From NCBI GenBank assembly GCA_029747585.1, contig JAPEVF010001275.1, positions 1-11,614 of the forward strand: 11,614 nucleotides of DNA. The letters run 5' to 3'. The translations under genes were made by a program, and so were the position numbers. Numbering within the stretch: the first letter of the stretch is position 1; each line of letters opens with the position of its first letter. This document shows, piece after piece, positions 1-8,734 of this stretch. The stretch is from Pleurotus djamor. Its lineage: Eukaryota > Basidiomycota > Agaricomycetes > Agaricales > Pleurotaceae. The notes below the pieces were generated by a model. The model searched no databases and was not told where the DNA came from. It saw only the letters and a program-made list of their open reading frames with translations.

Positions 1-57
1 CTCTGTTCAATCTAGAGTTCCTTCCCTTACTGACGTCCTCGCTCTTATAGGCTAGTG

Positions 58-545
58 CTCCACACGTCGAAGATCCTCTGAAACCTGAAGATATTACCTT
101 CTAGTCATACGGACGTCCCCACGGATAGGGATTTCAAGCTTTGGAAGAGGGTGATGGCTGTGTTGACGATGTGGAATGTCGTTTTGGAGGAATGGAAGGA
201 GAAGTAGGAGAGGGTCAAACTGACCTTGTGTTCGCCGTGGGTGGCGGCTTCAGCCTGGTATGTCTTCGTTTCGCTTTGGTGTGTCCTGTGATGCTGACGC
301 TGGCTTGCTTTTTTCATAGGTAAACCTCGCCGCCGCCGCTACGCACAAGGGACTTGTCTACATACTTCTACCCCATCTCAAACCAAACATTCCGTTCCTT
401 TCGTGATACATTTTACGCGGACGTTAGAGTACCTGGTCTTGATTCATCTTACCTCCATTCGATGCTTTCTTCCTATGTATCTTCGCCTCCATCTCGCTCA
501 TAAGCATGGTTCCTAGCATGCTTCGACATGTTCTCATCTTCGTAG
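58..545 (+). pseudogene. Decayed unrecognised gene copy (copy A) with one intron
   Basis: I do not recognise the gene. The stretch aligns by eye with 3925-4565 on the same strand. Shared landmarks are a CACGTC-AAG block, a GAT-rich block ending in TTCAAGC, a purine-rich GGAGAGGGTCAA block, a likely intron, and a CGCCTCCATCTC block further down. The likely intron is 258-319 (62 nt): it opens GTATGT, has the branch-like GCTGACGCT near its middle and ends CATAG. One frame through 107-200 reads TDRDFKLWKRV, which resembles YDPTNEDFKRD in copy B. It then meets a TAG before the intron, so no single frame crosses the whole copy. An exon or UTR remnant is the best reading. The homology is seen directly; the function is unknown. 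Confidence 0.35.
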
Positions 546-887
546 TCATGCTGTACCACTTTATGTACAGTTCGCATCCCGTACCTGTGCGCAGCATTCC
601 CCGTCCCATCTTCCTCCACAAGACCCCTACATTTGTTCCCCTCAAGCCGACGATTGAAGTACATAGATGTGAAATGTACAAGTACGAGTCCTTGATGCGC
701 CGTCAAGGTACCAGGCTACCGTAGAGCGAGGAGGAAGGCGGTTTACGGTTTTGACTTCTGATATGCAGCTTGAGAGAAGCATTGAGCCCAGGAATTTGAA
801 GGATTAGGGACTGATTTCTTTGAATCTCATCTTTATTTAAGCGTCTAGCATGTTGTTCTCTACAAATGGAAAACACCCCATTGACGG

Positions 888-2504
888 TCACTTCGGTTCG
901 AATACCCCTTCAAGGAGTTCCGGGTACTTGAACCGGGCCTCCCAACCCCTTACCCCATCTTTCAAGAGAAAAATCTTCTTGATAGGCATATTGTATTCTC
1001 GGCGTCCGGCAATAACTTCCTCCATCGCAGTCACCGTCTCTTCGTCGGCATACGGATAAGGAAAGGTCGGAAATGGGAATTCAAAGTACTCAAGACCCGG
1101 GCACGGTGGTGGATTTCCGTTGGGACCCTTGGATAAGGCGCGAAGAAGGCGGAGACATCTATCGGGTTCGCTAGGTAAAGTGATTGTCTTCAATTTATGG
1201 AGCCTGTGTAGAAGCTCGGGGATCGGAGGGAAGATGGATGCAAAGGGTAACACAGAGAGGCTAATGCGCTTCAAGTACGGGGAAACAGAGGCGAAAAAGT
1301 GGATGTACTCTGATGCGTGCTGCTCAGAGCCAGGCTCGGGAAGGTTGATGTTCAATACGTGGTGGCCATCAGTTGTTTCAACGAAGAGACCTTTTGGAAG
1401 ACGAATGGAAACTGCGTAGGGAGTCGATGAGATGTTGGCATCTGCAAGAATCCGTGTGGTAAGAGTTGATAGTGGGGTAAGATGCTTAGTCAATAAGTCG
1501 CCTTGATGCTGTAGCTTGATCGACGTAGTGATCAATGTTGATGTTGGAAAATTGAGGTGGTCGAAGATAACGGATTGGCGGAGGTCTGTCAAAGTGAGCT
1601 CTAATCGTTTGAGGGAGAGAAGGTTGACATGACTTGTTTGGATGGTGTGCATTGGTTTGTTGGTGAGTACCTCCCGAACGTAAAGATGATGGAGGTTGGG
1701 TGTAGATTTGAGGGCTGTCAAAAGCCACGACATGGTGACTCCAAAGTCGACTTGTGTAGCTGGAGATATAAGTGTGAGTTCACGCAAGGTCGGAAGAAAT
1801 GGTAGCTCTTCCGGGACGCGGACGTAGGCGATGACAAGTTGACGAAGGGAGTGCAGATGATGGAGATGTTTAAAAATGGTGAGAGGGGTGTCGTTGCGGG
1901 AGTCGTCATAGGTGTATCCACTGAGTCTGAGATCACGAAGCAGCGGCGCCGGTGCGGACTCAGGGAGGAGAGAGGTTATTCGGTCCATGAGAGTGGTGCT
2001 GGTGATGTCTAGAGTCTTGATGTGATTGATTTGGTCAAGAACGCTCTTGATGACTTCCCAGAATTGCTCGTCGTGACGTTCAGAGGAAGACAGCCGAGAC
2101 ACGGTGACATCGAGAGGAGCACCCTTGGCGCGCGCAAGCATCATGGTTGCTGTCGCAAGATACGACGGTCTGCGGTTCAAGATGATGTCCGACCAGAGCC
2201 TGGGCGAATTGAGGATCATCTCTTTCCACTGACTGCATACCCGCTGCGTTTTCCTCAGCCATGCTACGATTTCGGGCAGCTTTTCTGTGGGCTTTGCCAA
2301 TGAAAAGATCATGAGCATGACATCATCGGGTAATTTCGATATCGCAGCGTGCGTGTTTCGACGAGTTTTCAGAGCGATGATAGCTTTCTCGTGAGCCGCA
2401 ATCTCCCTATCGATGGAATGCTGTGATTCAAAGTTGGTTGTAACTCTCTGCAACTGGAATGAATTCAATAACGCGCAGGTCGATCCGAATCTGCTTACCA
2501 TCAT
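888..2504 (-). CDS. F-box-like protein with leucine-rich C-terminal half
   Basis: A 538-residue protein in one uninterrupted exon. In the family, the F-box recruits Skp1 and the rest selects substrates for an SCF ubiquitin ligase. Residues about 31-54 form a charged helix (IDREIAAHEKAIIALKTRR), the usual lead-in in mushroom F-box proteins. The F-box follows at about 55-109: ISKLPDDVMLMIFSLAKP, then TQRVCSQWKEMILNSPRLWS. After it come irregular leucine-rich stretches (LRDLRLSGY, LRQLVIAYV, LRELTLIS, LKRLELTLT), consistent with a degenerate LRR solenoid. The end (CPGLEYFEF...IKKIFLLKDG..GWEARFKYPELLEGVF) resembles the orphan fragment at 8383-8625. The first ATG is followed at once by a second, so the start could be one codon later. 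No signal peptide or membrane segment is evident. The substrate cannot be inferred. Confidence 0.85.
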   Translation of the reverse strand: MMVSRFGSTCALLNSFQLQRVTTNFESQHSIDREIAAHEKAIIALKTRRNTHAAISKLPDDVMLMIFSLAKPTEKLPEIVAWLRKTQRVCSQWKEMILNSPRLWSDIILNRRPSYLATATMMLARAKGAPLDVTVSRLSSSERHDEQFWEVIKSVLDQINHIKTLDITSTTLMDRITSLLPESAPAPLLRDLRLSGYTYDDSRNDTPLTIFKHLHHLHSLRQLVIAYVRVPEELPFLPTLRELTLISPATQVDFGVTMSWLLTALKSTPNLHHLYVREVLTNKPMHTIQTSHVNLLSLKRLELTLTDLRQSVIFDHLNFPTSTLITTSIKLQHQGDLLTKHLTPLSTLTTRILADANISSTPYAVSIRLPKGLFVETTDGHHVLNINLPEPGSEQHASEYIHFFASVSPYLKRISLSVLPFASIFPPIPELLHRLHKLKTITLPSEPDRCLRLLRALSKGPNGNPPPCPGLEYFEFPFPTFPYPYADEETVTAMEEVIAGRREYNMPIKKIFLLKDGVRGWEARFKYPELLEGVFEPK

Positions 2505-2701
2505 AATGGCGGTTCAACCAGAGAGCTGTTTGGGTAACCCGCGGCGCGAGCGTAGACAGATTCACAGGCCACCTATTGCTGTAATGAGAAGAGAAGATTG
2601 CGGAGAGCTGGTCGATTTTCTGGATTTCGAAGGATGGTCAGCAAATGGTCAGCGGTTCAAGAATGCTTGAAAATTATTTACTGAGCTTTGACATAGCATT
2701 T

Positions 2702-2734
2702 TGACCGTGGGATTACTTATGTCTGACCGTGGGA
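2702..2734. promoter_or_regulatory. Pair of 11-bp direct repeats upstream of the F-box gene
   Basis: TGACCGTGGGA occurs at 2702-2712 and exactly again at 2724-2734, 22 bp start to start, about two helical turns. The pair lies about 200 bp upstream of the F-box start codon, in a gene-free interval. Two identical sites on one DNA face suggest a transcription-factor site, but no known factor is assigned. The repeat is seen; the role is inferred. Confidence 0.3.
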
Positions 2735-2777
2735 GTATCTTTCCTTTGGATGTCGAATAACTCAGTCTTCCTACATC

Positions 2778-3311
2778 ATGTCTCTTTTTTTTCCATGTCT
2801 GGCCCACTTTCCTTCGTTTTCGCAACCCAGGCGCGATCAATGTTGCTTGGGGTACATCCCGTTCGATCTTCACTCTAGGGGGGAAATAGAAGCCTTGACG
2901 ATAATAATAGTCCTTCCCTCTCAGTCAATTCGACCAGATTCGACCAGACAACCGCCATTCCTAGTGCGACCCCATGCCAAATGTAGCATCTGCGAATGTT
3001 CATGGAGCGGGCTTTTTGCGTCAAAACGTGACGCAAGACGACATTTTTGTCTTTGTGAAAGGATGACTCTCTTTGCGAAGATACAAAGGTCCGAGTCTCT
3101 GAATGAGAGCAAGGCTCGATGTGGAGGGAGGTCAGGCCGACGCGGACGAGGTCACGTAGAAGGCGATGATCAGAATGAGGATGAAGATGCTATGTCCTAC
3201 TGGCGAAAGCTTGTCACTGGTCTGCTATCTCAGCGAAGGCTAGCTTCATCTACCTACAGGCGTCCTCAACCCCCGGAAGCCCGAGAATATCGCCGATACC
3301 ATGAGAGATGA
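2778..3311 (+). CDS. Doubtful ORF with a zinc-finger-like Cys/His cluster
   Basis: A 177-codon open frame that I do not recognise. Residues about 69-93 contain CSICECSW...FASKRDARRHFCLC. A Cys-x2-Cys pair, an aromatic/basic stretch and a His give a loose resemblance to a C2H2 finger, but the second histidine is replaced by cysteines. The following 60 residues are Arg/Gly and then Asp/Glu rich, and the frame ends in an Arg/Pro-rich tail. Composition is biased and there is no strong start context. It could be an exon of a plus-strand gene continuing into 3510-4345, a decayed fragment, or chance. The frame itself is certain; its reality as a gene is not. Confidence 0.2.
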   Translation: MSLFFPCLAHFPSFSQPRRDQCCLGYIPFDLHSRGEIEALTIIIVLPSQSIRPDSTRQPPFLVRPHAKCSICECSWSGLFASKRDARRHFCLCERMTLFAKIQRSESLNESKARCGGRSGRRGRGHVEGDDQNEDEDAMSYWRKLVTGLLSQRRLASSTYRRPQPPEAREYRRYHER

Positions 3312-3350
3312 TCGATGTCGATGAAGCTTTGAAGCTTGAAGGCAGACCCT

Positions 3351-3351
3351 N
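3351..3351. other. Ambiguous base before a homopolymer
   Basis: An N lies directly before six Cs. The same pattern occurs at 4837 (before seven As), 4847 (before six As) and 11355 (before four As). This looks like an assembly or base-calling mark of uncertain homopolymer length, not biology. Confidence 0.8.
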
Positions 3352-3924
3352 CCCCCCTTCCAAGTTTTCCTCGCTAGCTCAGCCCCTCTTGGGAGAACGA
3401 CCAGCCGATGAAGAGCCTCTGTGACGTCCCTCCACAAACGGATCTCACCCAGGTGAACTATTAGCGATCGCGTCGTACTCAAGACACTCTTGAGAGATGC
3501 GATTCCACAGTGAAGGAGAGAGACAAAACCATACGATCCATGTACACAGGATTGGGTCACACTACTAGGACGGCATCCCTTCCAAGCGTCGACGACTCGA
3601 CTCTCGTCAACGCGCTTTCGAAACTTAGGTCGCACCCTCCAACAGGCACGGCTCCAGTCACCGGTGACGAATGTGCAGAGTTTCCCCAGGCAAGCGAGGG
3701 TAGGCTGGAGGTCTTCAAAGTTGGAGGTTCACCAACTTTCTTGATACCTGTCACTTTCTTAGACACATTGAGGCACGTCTTTCTCTGTCCATTTCAGCTC
3801 TCTTTCCCCTTCCTTACATCTCGGTTCTCGACAGGCTATAGTGTGCCAACTCCCACCGACCTCTTCTACTTACTAATCGAATGCTTCTCCGGTGGAAATC
3901 ATCTTGAACCCTCATTGCTCAACA

Positions 3925-4565
3925 CGTCTAAGGTCCCTTGCGTCCGAACCCCGGAGAGGATAATAACTCGTACGATCCAACTAATGAGGACTTCAAGCGG
4001 GATCGGAGGCGGTCTGGGAGGAAGGGGAGGAGAGGGAGGAGAGGGTCAATGACCCTGCTTTGCCGTTGTCACAAAGCGCGCCGTCGCCAGTGGAGGTGGC
4101 GGTGACGATGAGTCAGGTATGCTGGATTTTTCCCTCAGTTGTGTCCTACAGTGCTGACGCTTTCTGATTTCTTTGCTCAGGCTTGGAAATCGGCAATCGT
4201 CATTATGAACGAAGGCCTTGACTGTTTCCACACCAAATACGCTGCTGTTTTCTTACACGGACTCTCCTTTCTCATGTTCATGGACATTGTCACATTGCCG
4301 CTCCTCCTTCATTGTCGTTTCCTCTTAGACCGTTATTGTAAATAGTAGAAAATGTACGCCAGTAATTCTGTAGTATTGAGTAGCCTACACGGACCAGTAC
4401 CCGCTCTCAGTTCATTTTGCAGTCATGCCGTATCATCTTACTTCCTCCAGCTTTCTTTCCCCTTGTGTTACACTCTCGCCTCCATCTCATGTGCTCCGCG
4501 TATCTGTGCCCTTCGTGTTGTTTCTCTTACTTACTCTCCCCTTGTTCTTCAATTTCTGCGGCCCA
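3925..4565 (+). pseudogene. Unrecognised gene copy B, diverged duplicate of 58-545
   Basis: I do not recognise the gene. The likely intron is 4117-4180 (64 nt): it opens GTATGC, carries GTGCTGACGCT and ends TGCTCAG, in the position equivalent to the copy A intron. Across it one frame stays open. Before the intron it is acidic and Glu-rich, then reads LPLSQSAPSPVEVAVTMSQ. After it the frame reads AWKSAIVIMNEGLDC and a hydrophobic stretch (FLHGLSFLMFMDIVTLPLLL), which might be one membrane segment, then stops at 4343-4345. A different frame at about 3955-4030 reads SYDPTNEDFKRDRRRSG, which looks more like real protein, so an indel may separate the two. The ORF at 3510-4052 overlaps in a third frame and is not clearly coding. 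Similarity to copy A resumes at 4430-4500, downstream of the stop. Confidence 0.35.
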
Positions 4566-4767
4566 TTGTCCTTCCAGTCGGCGCCCCAAATAATCTGGAT
4601 TAGCGGATACGAAGCTGTTGCACCCTCACGGAAGACCGCTGGCGATGAGTCGCGGAATTCGATGAAGAGGCCTAAGTTTAGTCGGCTGGGCGTTTGCGCA
4701 AGCCATTATACGACAGCTCAAACATACTCTAAATGGTATAAGGGAGCTCGAAACAGTGGACCAGAAG

Positions 4768-7278
4768 TCATAGGGAGAATGTAGAGCCCATGTCCTATAA
4801 CAGAGAACAAAGCGTCATTATTCATAATGACCGTGTNAAAAAAATTNAAAAAAGGAAACGTACCAGCGGTAGGTGGCTGCTGAGTTGAGGATCCTGGAAG
4901 TTATCCATTTCCCAGACCGGCGAATTTTTCTTTTTCCTTCGATTTTTCCTCCGCTTTCCCCGCGCGTCGTGGGCCTTTTTATGGGCCTCGTGAATTTGAA
5001 GGAGTAGCGAGTGGAAGTGATGGTTAAGAGAAGTCATGATATGATGGTAGGTTGGTTTCGGGTCCGTTTCTAGCTCCCAATGAGGAAGGTATTGGGTCAG
5101 CAATTAGGAAGTTACTCACTGAGAATGGTGATCAACGCCTAGAGGGTTCAAAAGCATACAATTAGTATGGAAGTTTGTCGAAAAATCAATGCCAATCGTA
5201 CTGATGTCAGCGACGCCCCATCTTTGTCTTCCCATGAGACCTGTGCGTCTTGACAGGCAGAGATGGAAACCTATAGCGCATTACACCGTTAATGAAGGAA
5301 TTTCCGCAACATGTGTGATAATGATGGGTAAAGAAACTCACGGCATTAGCCAGCTTGTGGCTGTCATGCAGCCTATCTCCTCCATCTTCGCTCCTACAGC
5401 GTTCCATTGCGGTGGACTCTCTACAAAATCCCGTGCAAAAGATGGGGACAGGTGATGCACACCTAGCCTCATGCGGGAAGAACCAACGGGAATCAGAGTG
5501 AGCTACAGGTTGGGTCGAAGAATTTTGAGTGTCGGAACCAGTGTCCACATTGTTGTCAGGGATGCTAAGCCGTAGTTGGGAGTGTCCCATTGCTCCAGAC
5601 TCGGAAGCGAGCGGTAGGTTGGTATGTGTACCGGTAGACGGAGACATCGATACCGCTGGCGCTGGAGAAGTTGACGCTTGCTCTTGTCGAGGCTTATGAG
5701 GCTTGACCGTGCCAACGCGAGAGCGTTTGCCTTGATGGGAACAGGGAAAGCTCCGCCTGACAGGTAATTTGGCGTTACACTTTGACCATGAACATCGAAT
5801 CTGGAAAGGATCTTTCAATACGTCAGTATGTTCCTCGGGAGCGTCGTCGGTGACATAGAGTACTCTATGCCGTTCTCTTACCTGGGCACGACTTTGCAGC
5901 TGATGCTGTCACAGGTGCTTCAGGTTTCCGACTTGGGGTCGGGGACTCTGTTGAAGCCAGACAATTGGTTATTAACGTCCAGGAAACCTGTTTTCCGGTT
6001 CGCGTTGGTTTATGATGACGTATTTCTTCTTTGATGACTAGGAGGGAGAAATAAGATAAGTTGATGACCTGAGGGAGGCGAAGGGATAGGAAAATATACT
6101 GATTATCCGCCCGCTCTGCTTTCTATCATACGTAAAATCACGATTTCGCTCGTCGATACCATCGCGCCGAACTTGCTTGTTCATTAAGGGAAGTGACCGG
6201 CGCCTGCCCTTTGAGAGCCAAGGGACATATACACGGTTGCATTTCGAATGGAAGAGATCTATTCAATAATCACGAATCATCAGCGTTCACAGTTTGTCAA
6301 AGGTCCGAGGGAAAACTACCGAGGAGGGTTTCAGAGTGGCACGAATCGAAGATAGCCTACGGCAACATTAGCAACGCGCTCTATAGGTCAAGCACGGAAA
6401 ATCGTACGATAAAGTTGGAACCAGCAGGTAAGGGATCAATCAACCAGCGACGAAGATCCTGGAAATAGGACTGTTGGTAAAATAAGAGATGGGTCGGAAA
6501 ATTGGGGGCACAAACATTATCAATAATTAAAGAAGATTCTTCCAATGTCGCATCTACGGGCACAAGACCTGGTTGTAAGAGTTAATTGGATGTGTCCAGC
6601 GTGAGGAGCAAGTATGGGGTACGTACATTCGTCCATTTCATCCTCCTCGGTTTTTGATCGGTTCGGAATTTGGATCGCATGACCACAGTCTACACTCTTG
6701 TCATGAGAGGGAAGTTCCCGAGGCTCAGAGTGAACGACGTACAATGTAAGAGAAAGGTGTCGCCGGCCAGAGCGTCGTTCACGAGGTTTTTTATCTCTCG
6801 GATATGTATTAATGGGGGAGAAAGTATGAGGCAGGGATCACAGCGAACGAGACGGAGCAACAGCGAACCATATTAGCCCGGGTAGGCTGAGTCTCTGGGG
6901 GATGACTGGCAGCATCAATTAGGATGGTGATGTCTTCTGGTTTGTAGCCGTATGTAGTATCTTGCCCATACATACCGTAAGCTCAAAACCAACCTGGAGA
7001 AATTGAAAGAAATGCTTACGAAGCAGGAGGTCCTTCATCGCGGAAACATCTTTGTGAGGCCCGCGCAAAGAGCCCAAGCTCGGCATCGGCTTTTGCTTCT
7101 TCTTGACTTTCTTGAGGGGTTTGTAGACGATTCCAATCAACAGAGCCTTTTTCACTGGGCTTCTTGGCGGGTCTTCCCGCGCATCCTGGGGGAGCGTCGG
7201 TGGGAGAGAGATGGGTGGTTCGTGATCGAAAGAACCGGCGTCTTTTGGCGCCTGCGTCGAGGTGTACTCGTTAGCCAT
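4768..7278 (-). pseudogene. Metacaspase (caspase-like cysteine protease), about 13 exons, apparently disrupted
   Basis: Metacaspases (clan CD, family C14) are Arg/Lys-specific cysteine proteases linked to fungal stress and death responses. Proposed exons, 5' to 3': 7278-7020, 6960-6869, 6803-6627, 6568-6516, 6458-6408, 6356-6320, 6258-6100, 6037-5882, 5811-5342, 5240-5202, 5138-5120, 5069-4864, 4794-4768; about 580 residues. The first strand is KKALLIGIVYK. It is followed by RGPHKDVSAMKDLL, YGYKPEDITILID, the CGHAIQIPNRSKTEEDEMDE loop, DLRRWLIDPLPAGSNFI, and AIFDSCHSETLLDL with the catalytic Cys. A long C-terminal extension follows: a basic linker, CASP-x4-CTGFCR, WEDKDGASLTS, and EMDNFQDPQLSSHLPL just before the end. 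Phases agree at almost every junction. Two faults stand out. Two extra bases break the frame in the catalytic His motif (6733-6743), and the acceptor before IREIKNLV reads AT rather than AG (6804-6805). The acceptor at 5812 (AAG) is weak. The start is M28 of the longer frame, just before ANEYTSTQ. Family call firm; exon ends inferred. Confidence 0.82.
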
Positions 7279-7379
7279 TCGCAGTGACGGAGCCTGGGTG
7301 AGGGAGAGAGAGGAATGAGTTGGATTCGAGCAACGACCCAGAGACTTAAGAAGGTGCACGTACGATTCGGTGTTTGTGA

Positions 7380-8380
7380 GATAGATGAGCTGGGTTGTGG
7401 CATGAATCGTTGACGCGCTGATGTCAAGTACTTGTGTTCCCTGGTATTTCGCAAGGCTATACGCTTAGACAAGGGACAAAGTTCCAAGGCGATGATTTGG
7501 TAACAAGCATTGACTATACCGGGTGGAAGACGAAGTACGACCATGCCACCATCAATGTGATGGAGAACACTAAAGCACAGCCTGGCCGTCGCGGAAGCTG
7601 ATACCGTATAGAGTCTGCATGCTTTATCAATCGAGCAAGCTCCCCATTTGATGACGGCTGTAGCCTTCTCCACTCAAAAGTCGACACCAATCACCATGTC
7701 CAAGAATTGTAGTTCCCCAGAAACGAAGGGGCTGTCCGACTGGCTCAGCAGTAGACCTAGAAAAAAGGCATTCTGTGATCCGGACGCACAGAGGCAGTGG
7801 CTTTGCTCACCGATGTGTTCTCTTCATTTTCCAGAAGGGGCTGTCGTGCGTTCAGCTATCCGTTTCAACGCGAAAGGCGTCTATATCTTGATGGTCATTG
7901 GAGCCTTGGAGGGGCGTTCCATTGATTGCGTCTTCAGCCCAGCGAGCGTTTGTATGACAGGAACACGAGCCGTCGACGCTTTCGAGGCGACCTAAGAGCA
8001 GTGTTTGCGGTTTACGTAGGCATGGTCATGGATTTGAAGCGAGGATTTTCTCAAGATTTTCCTCGAGAAATGTTGAAGAAATCGTGGACGTCGTTTGCAG
8101 TTAGAATGCGAACCTAAGACTGCGCTTGCGGAACTGCGTGTTTCAAACTCTGGTTTCGCGTCGCCGACATGATGAATATGTTGTCTTTTGCATTTGTTTC
8201 CTGAACAAGGCCGCATCATGTCACGTGGATGTAGCTCCTCTCAAGCTGGCTTGGGCCCCTGAATCGCGATATTTATTTCGTCGATGTCATGCTCGAGTCC
8301 CCCGTGTCAAAGAGTAAAGTGTAACAGTAAGTATGACATAGAGTTCGAGGTATGTGTTCCGTCCGCCGTCGTAGCGTTAC
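7380..8380. other. About 1 kb without a recognisable gene
   Basis: This interval lies between the metacaspase start and the F-box fragment. It includes a plus frame (7648-7995, 115 codons) and a minus frame (down from 7673) that overlap each other. Neither shows a motif I know, and both have the composition of chance frames. The part next to 7278 should hold the metacaspase promoter. A pyrimidine-rich CTCACCCAG on the minus strand near 7293 could be the acceptor of a 5'UTR intron opening at a GTACGT near 7366. No RNA gene or repeat stands out. Confidence 0.5.
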
Positions 8381-8382
8381 GT

Positions 8383-8625
8383 TCAAGCTGCCCTGATCAC
8401 GTCAAGGAGCTCTCTGAACTCGAATTTGAGTTTCCAGTCATCTATAGCCCCCTTCGAAACTAAGACGCTTTCAATTGGAGACCCAAGCTCCGTGCGCTCA
8501 CGCACGACCGCCTCAAGAAGATTGACCGTGGCCTTGTCGACTGACTCAAAGCCAAAAACGCTATAAGAGAGTTCTATCTCCCTAAGTCCTGGACACGGCA
8601 GCGTGGTTTCATCATCAGGAAAACC
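8383..8625 (-). pseudogene. Severed C-terminus of an F-box/LRR-like protein
   Basis: An 80-codon open frame ends in TGA at 8383-8385 and is closed upstream by TAA at 8626-8628. It has no start of its own. It reads LPCPGLREIELSYSVFGF, then LLEAVVRERTELGSPIESV and DDWKLKFEFRELLDVI. This is the layout of the end of basidiomycete F-box proteins: a CPGL-x-EIEL strand, a V-x-x-R helix, GSPIESV, then W-x-x-x-x-x-x-x-x-LL. The intact F-box protein at 888-2504 ends in the same arrangement (CPGLEYFEF, EEVIAGRREYNMPIKKIFLL, GWEARFKYPELL) but is clearly a different paralogue. The N-terminal F-box and most of the LRR region are absent. The upstream neighbour is the 3' flank of a Plavaka transposase, so insertion or deletion linked to the element is a likely cause of truncation. 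Homology is judged by eye; the cause is inferred. Confidence 0.6.
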
Positions 8626-8627
8626 TT

Positions 8628-8734
8628 AAATTTGGGATTATACCAAATTTTGCAGTATGTTCGCAATTTTGCACCATGACGCACGATGAGACCTAATTCG
8701 GCCCGGTGGCAGTTGGATTGTACATAATGGTGCA
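8628..8734. repeat. Cluster of short inverted and direct repeats beside the transposase gene
   Basis: AAATTTGG (8628-8635) and CCAAATTT (8643-8650) form a perfect 8-bp stem with a 7-nt loop. AATTTTGCA occurs at 8646-8654 and again at 8665-8673. TGCACCAT (8670-8677) is inverted as ATGGTGCA at 8727-8734. The cluster lies between the transposase stop (8797) and the F-box fragment. CACTA-like elements often carry such subterminal repeats as transposase binding sites. The element's true terminal repeat was not identified. Confidence 0.4.

Noticed and set aside
1120..1419. 99-codon plus-strand ORF
   Set aside because: Antisense shadow of the F-box gene.
2928..2947. Tandem 10-bp repeat ATTCGACCAG x2
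   Set aside because: Only two short units with no clear context. Noted, but too little to call a feature.
5207..5818. A 203-codon minus-strand frame as a separate gene
   Set aside because: Most of it is exon 9 of the metacaspase. The lower end reads through the intron at 5241-5341 and shifts frame relative to the true exon at 5202-5240.
7152..7673. 173-codon minus-strand ORF
   Set aside because: Its lower part overlaps the first metacaspase exon in another frame, and its upper part has no recognisable domain.
7674..7697. Minus-strand M-V-I-G-V-D-F, which resembles the start of an Hsp70-like ATPase domain
   Set aside because: Only seven codons before a stop, and no following Gly-Thr-Thr or later Hsp70 motif in any frame. 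Probably chance.
7648..7995. 115-codon plus-strand ORF
   Set aside because: No motif, no intron signals or coding-like pattern, and an equally open minus frame overlaps it.
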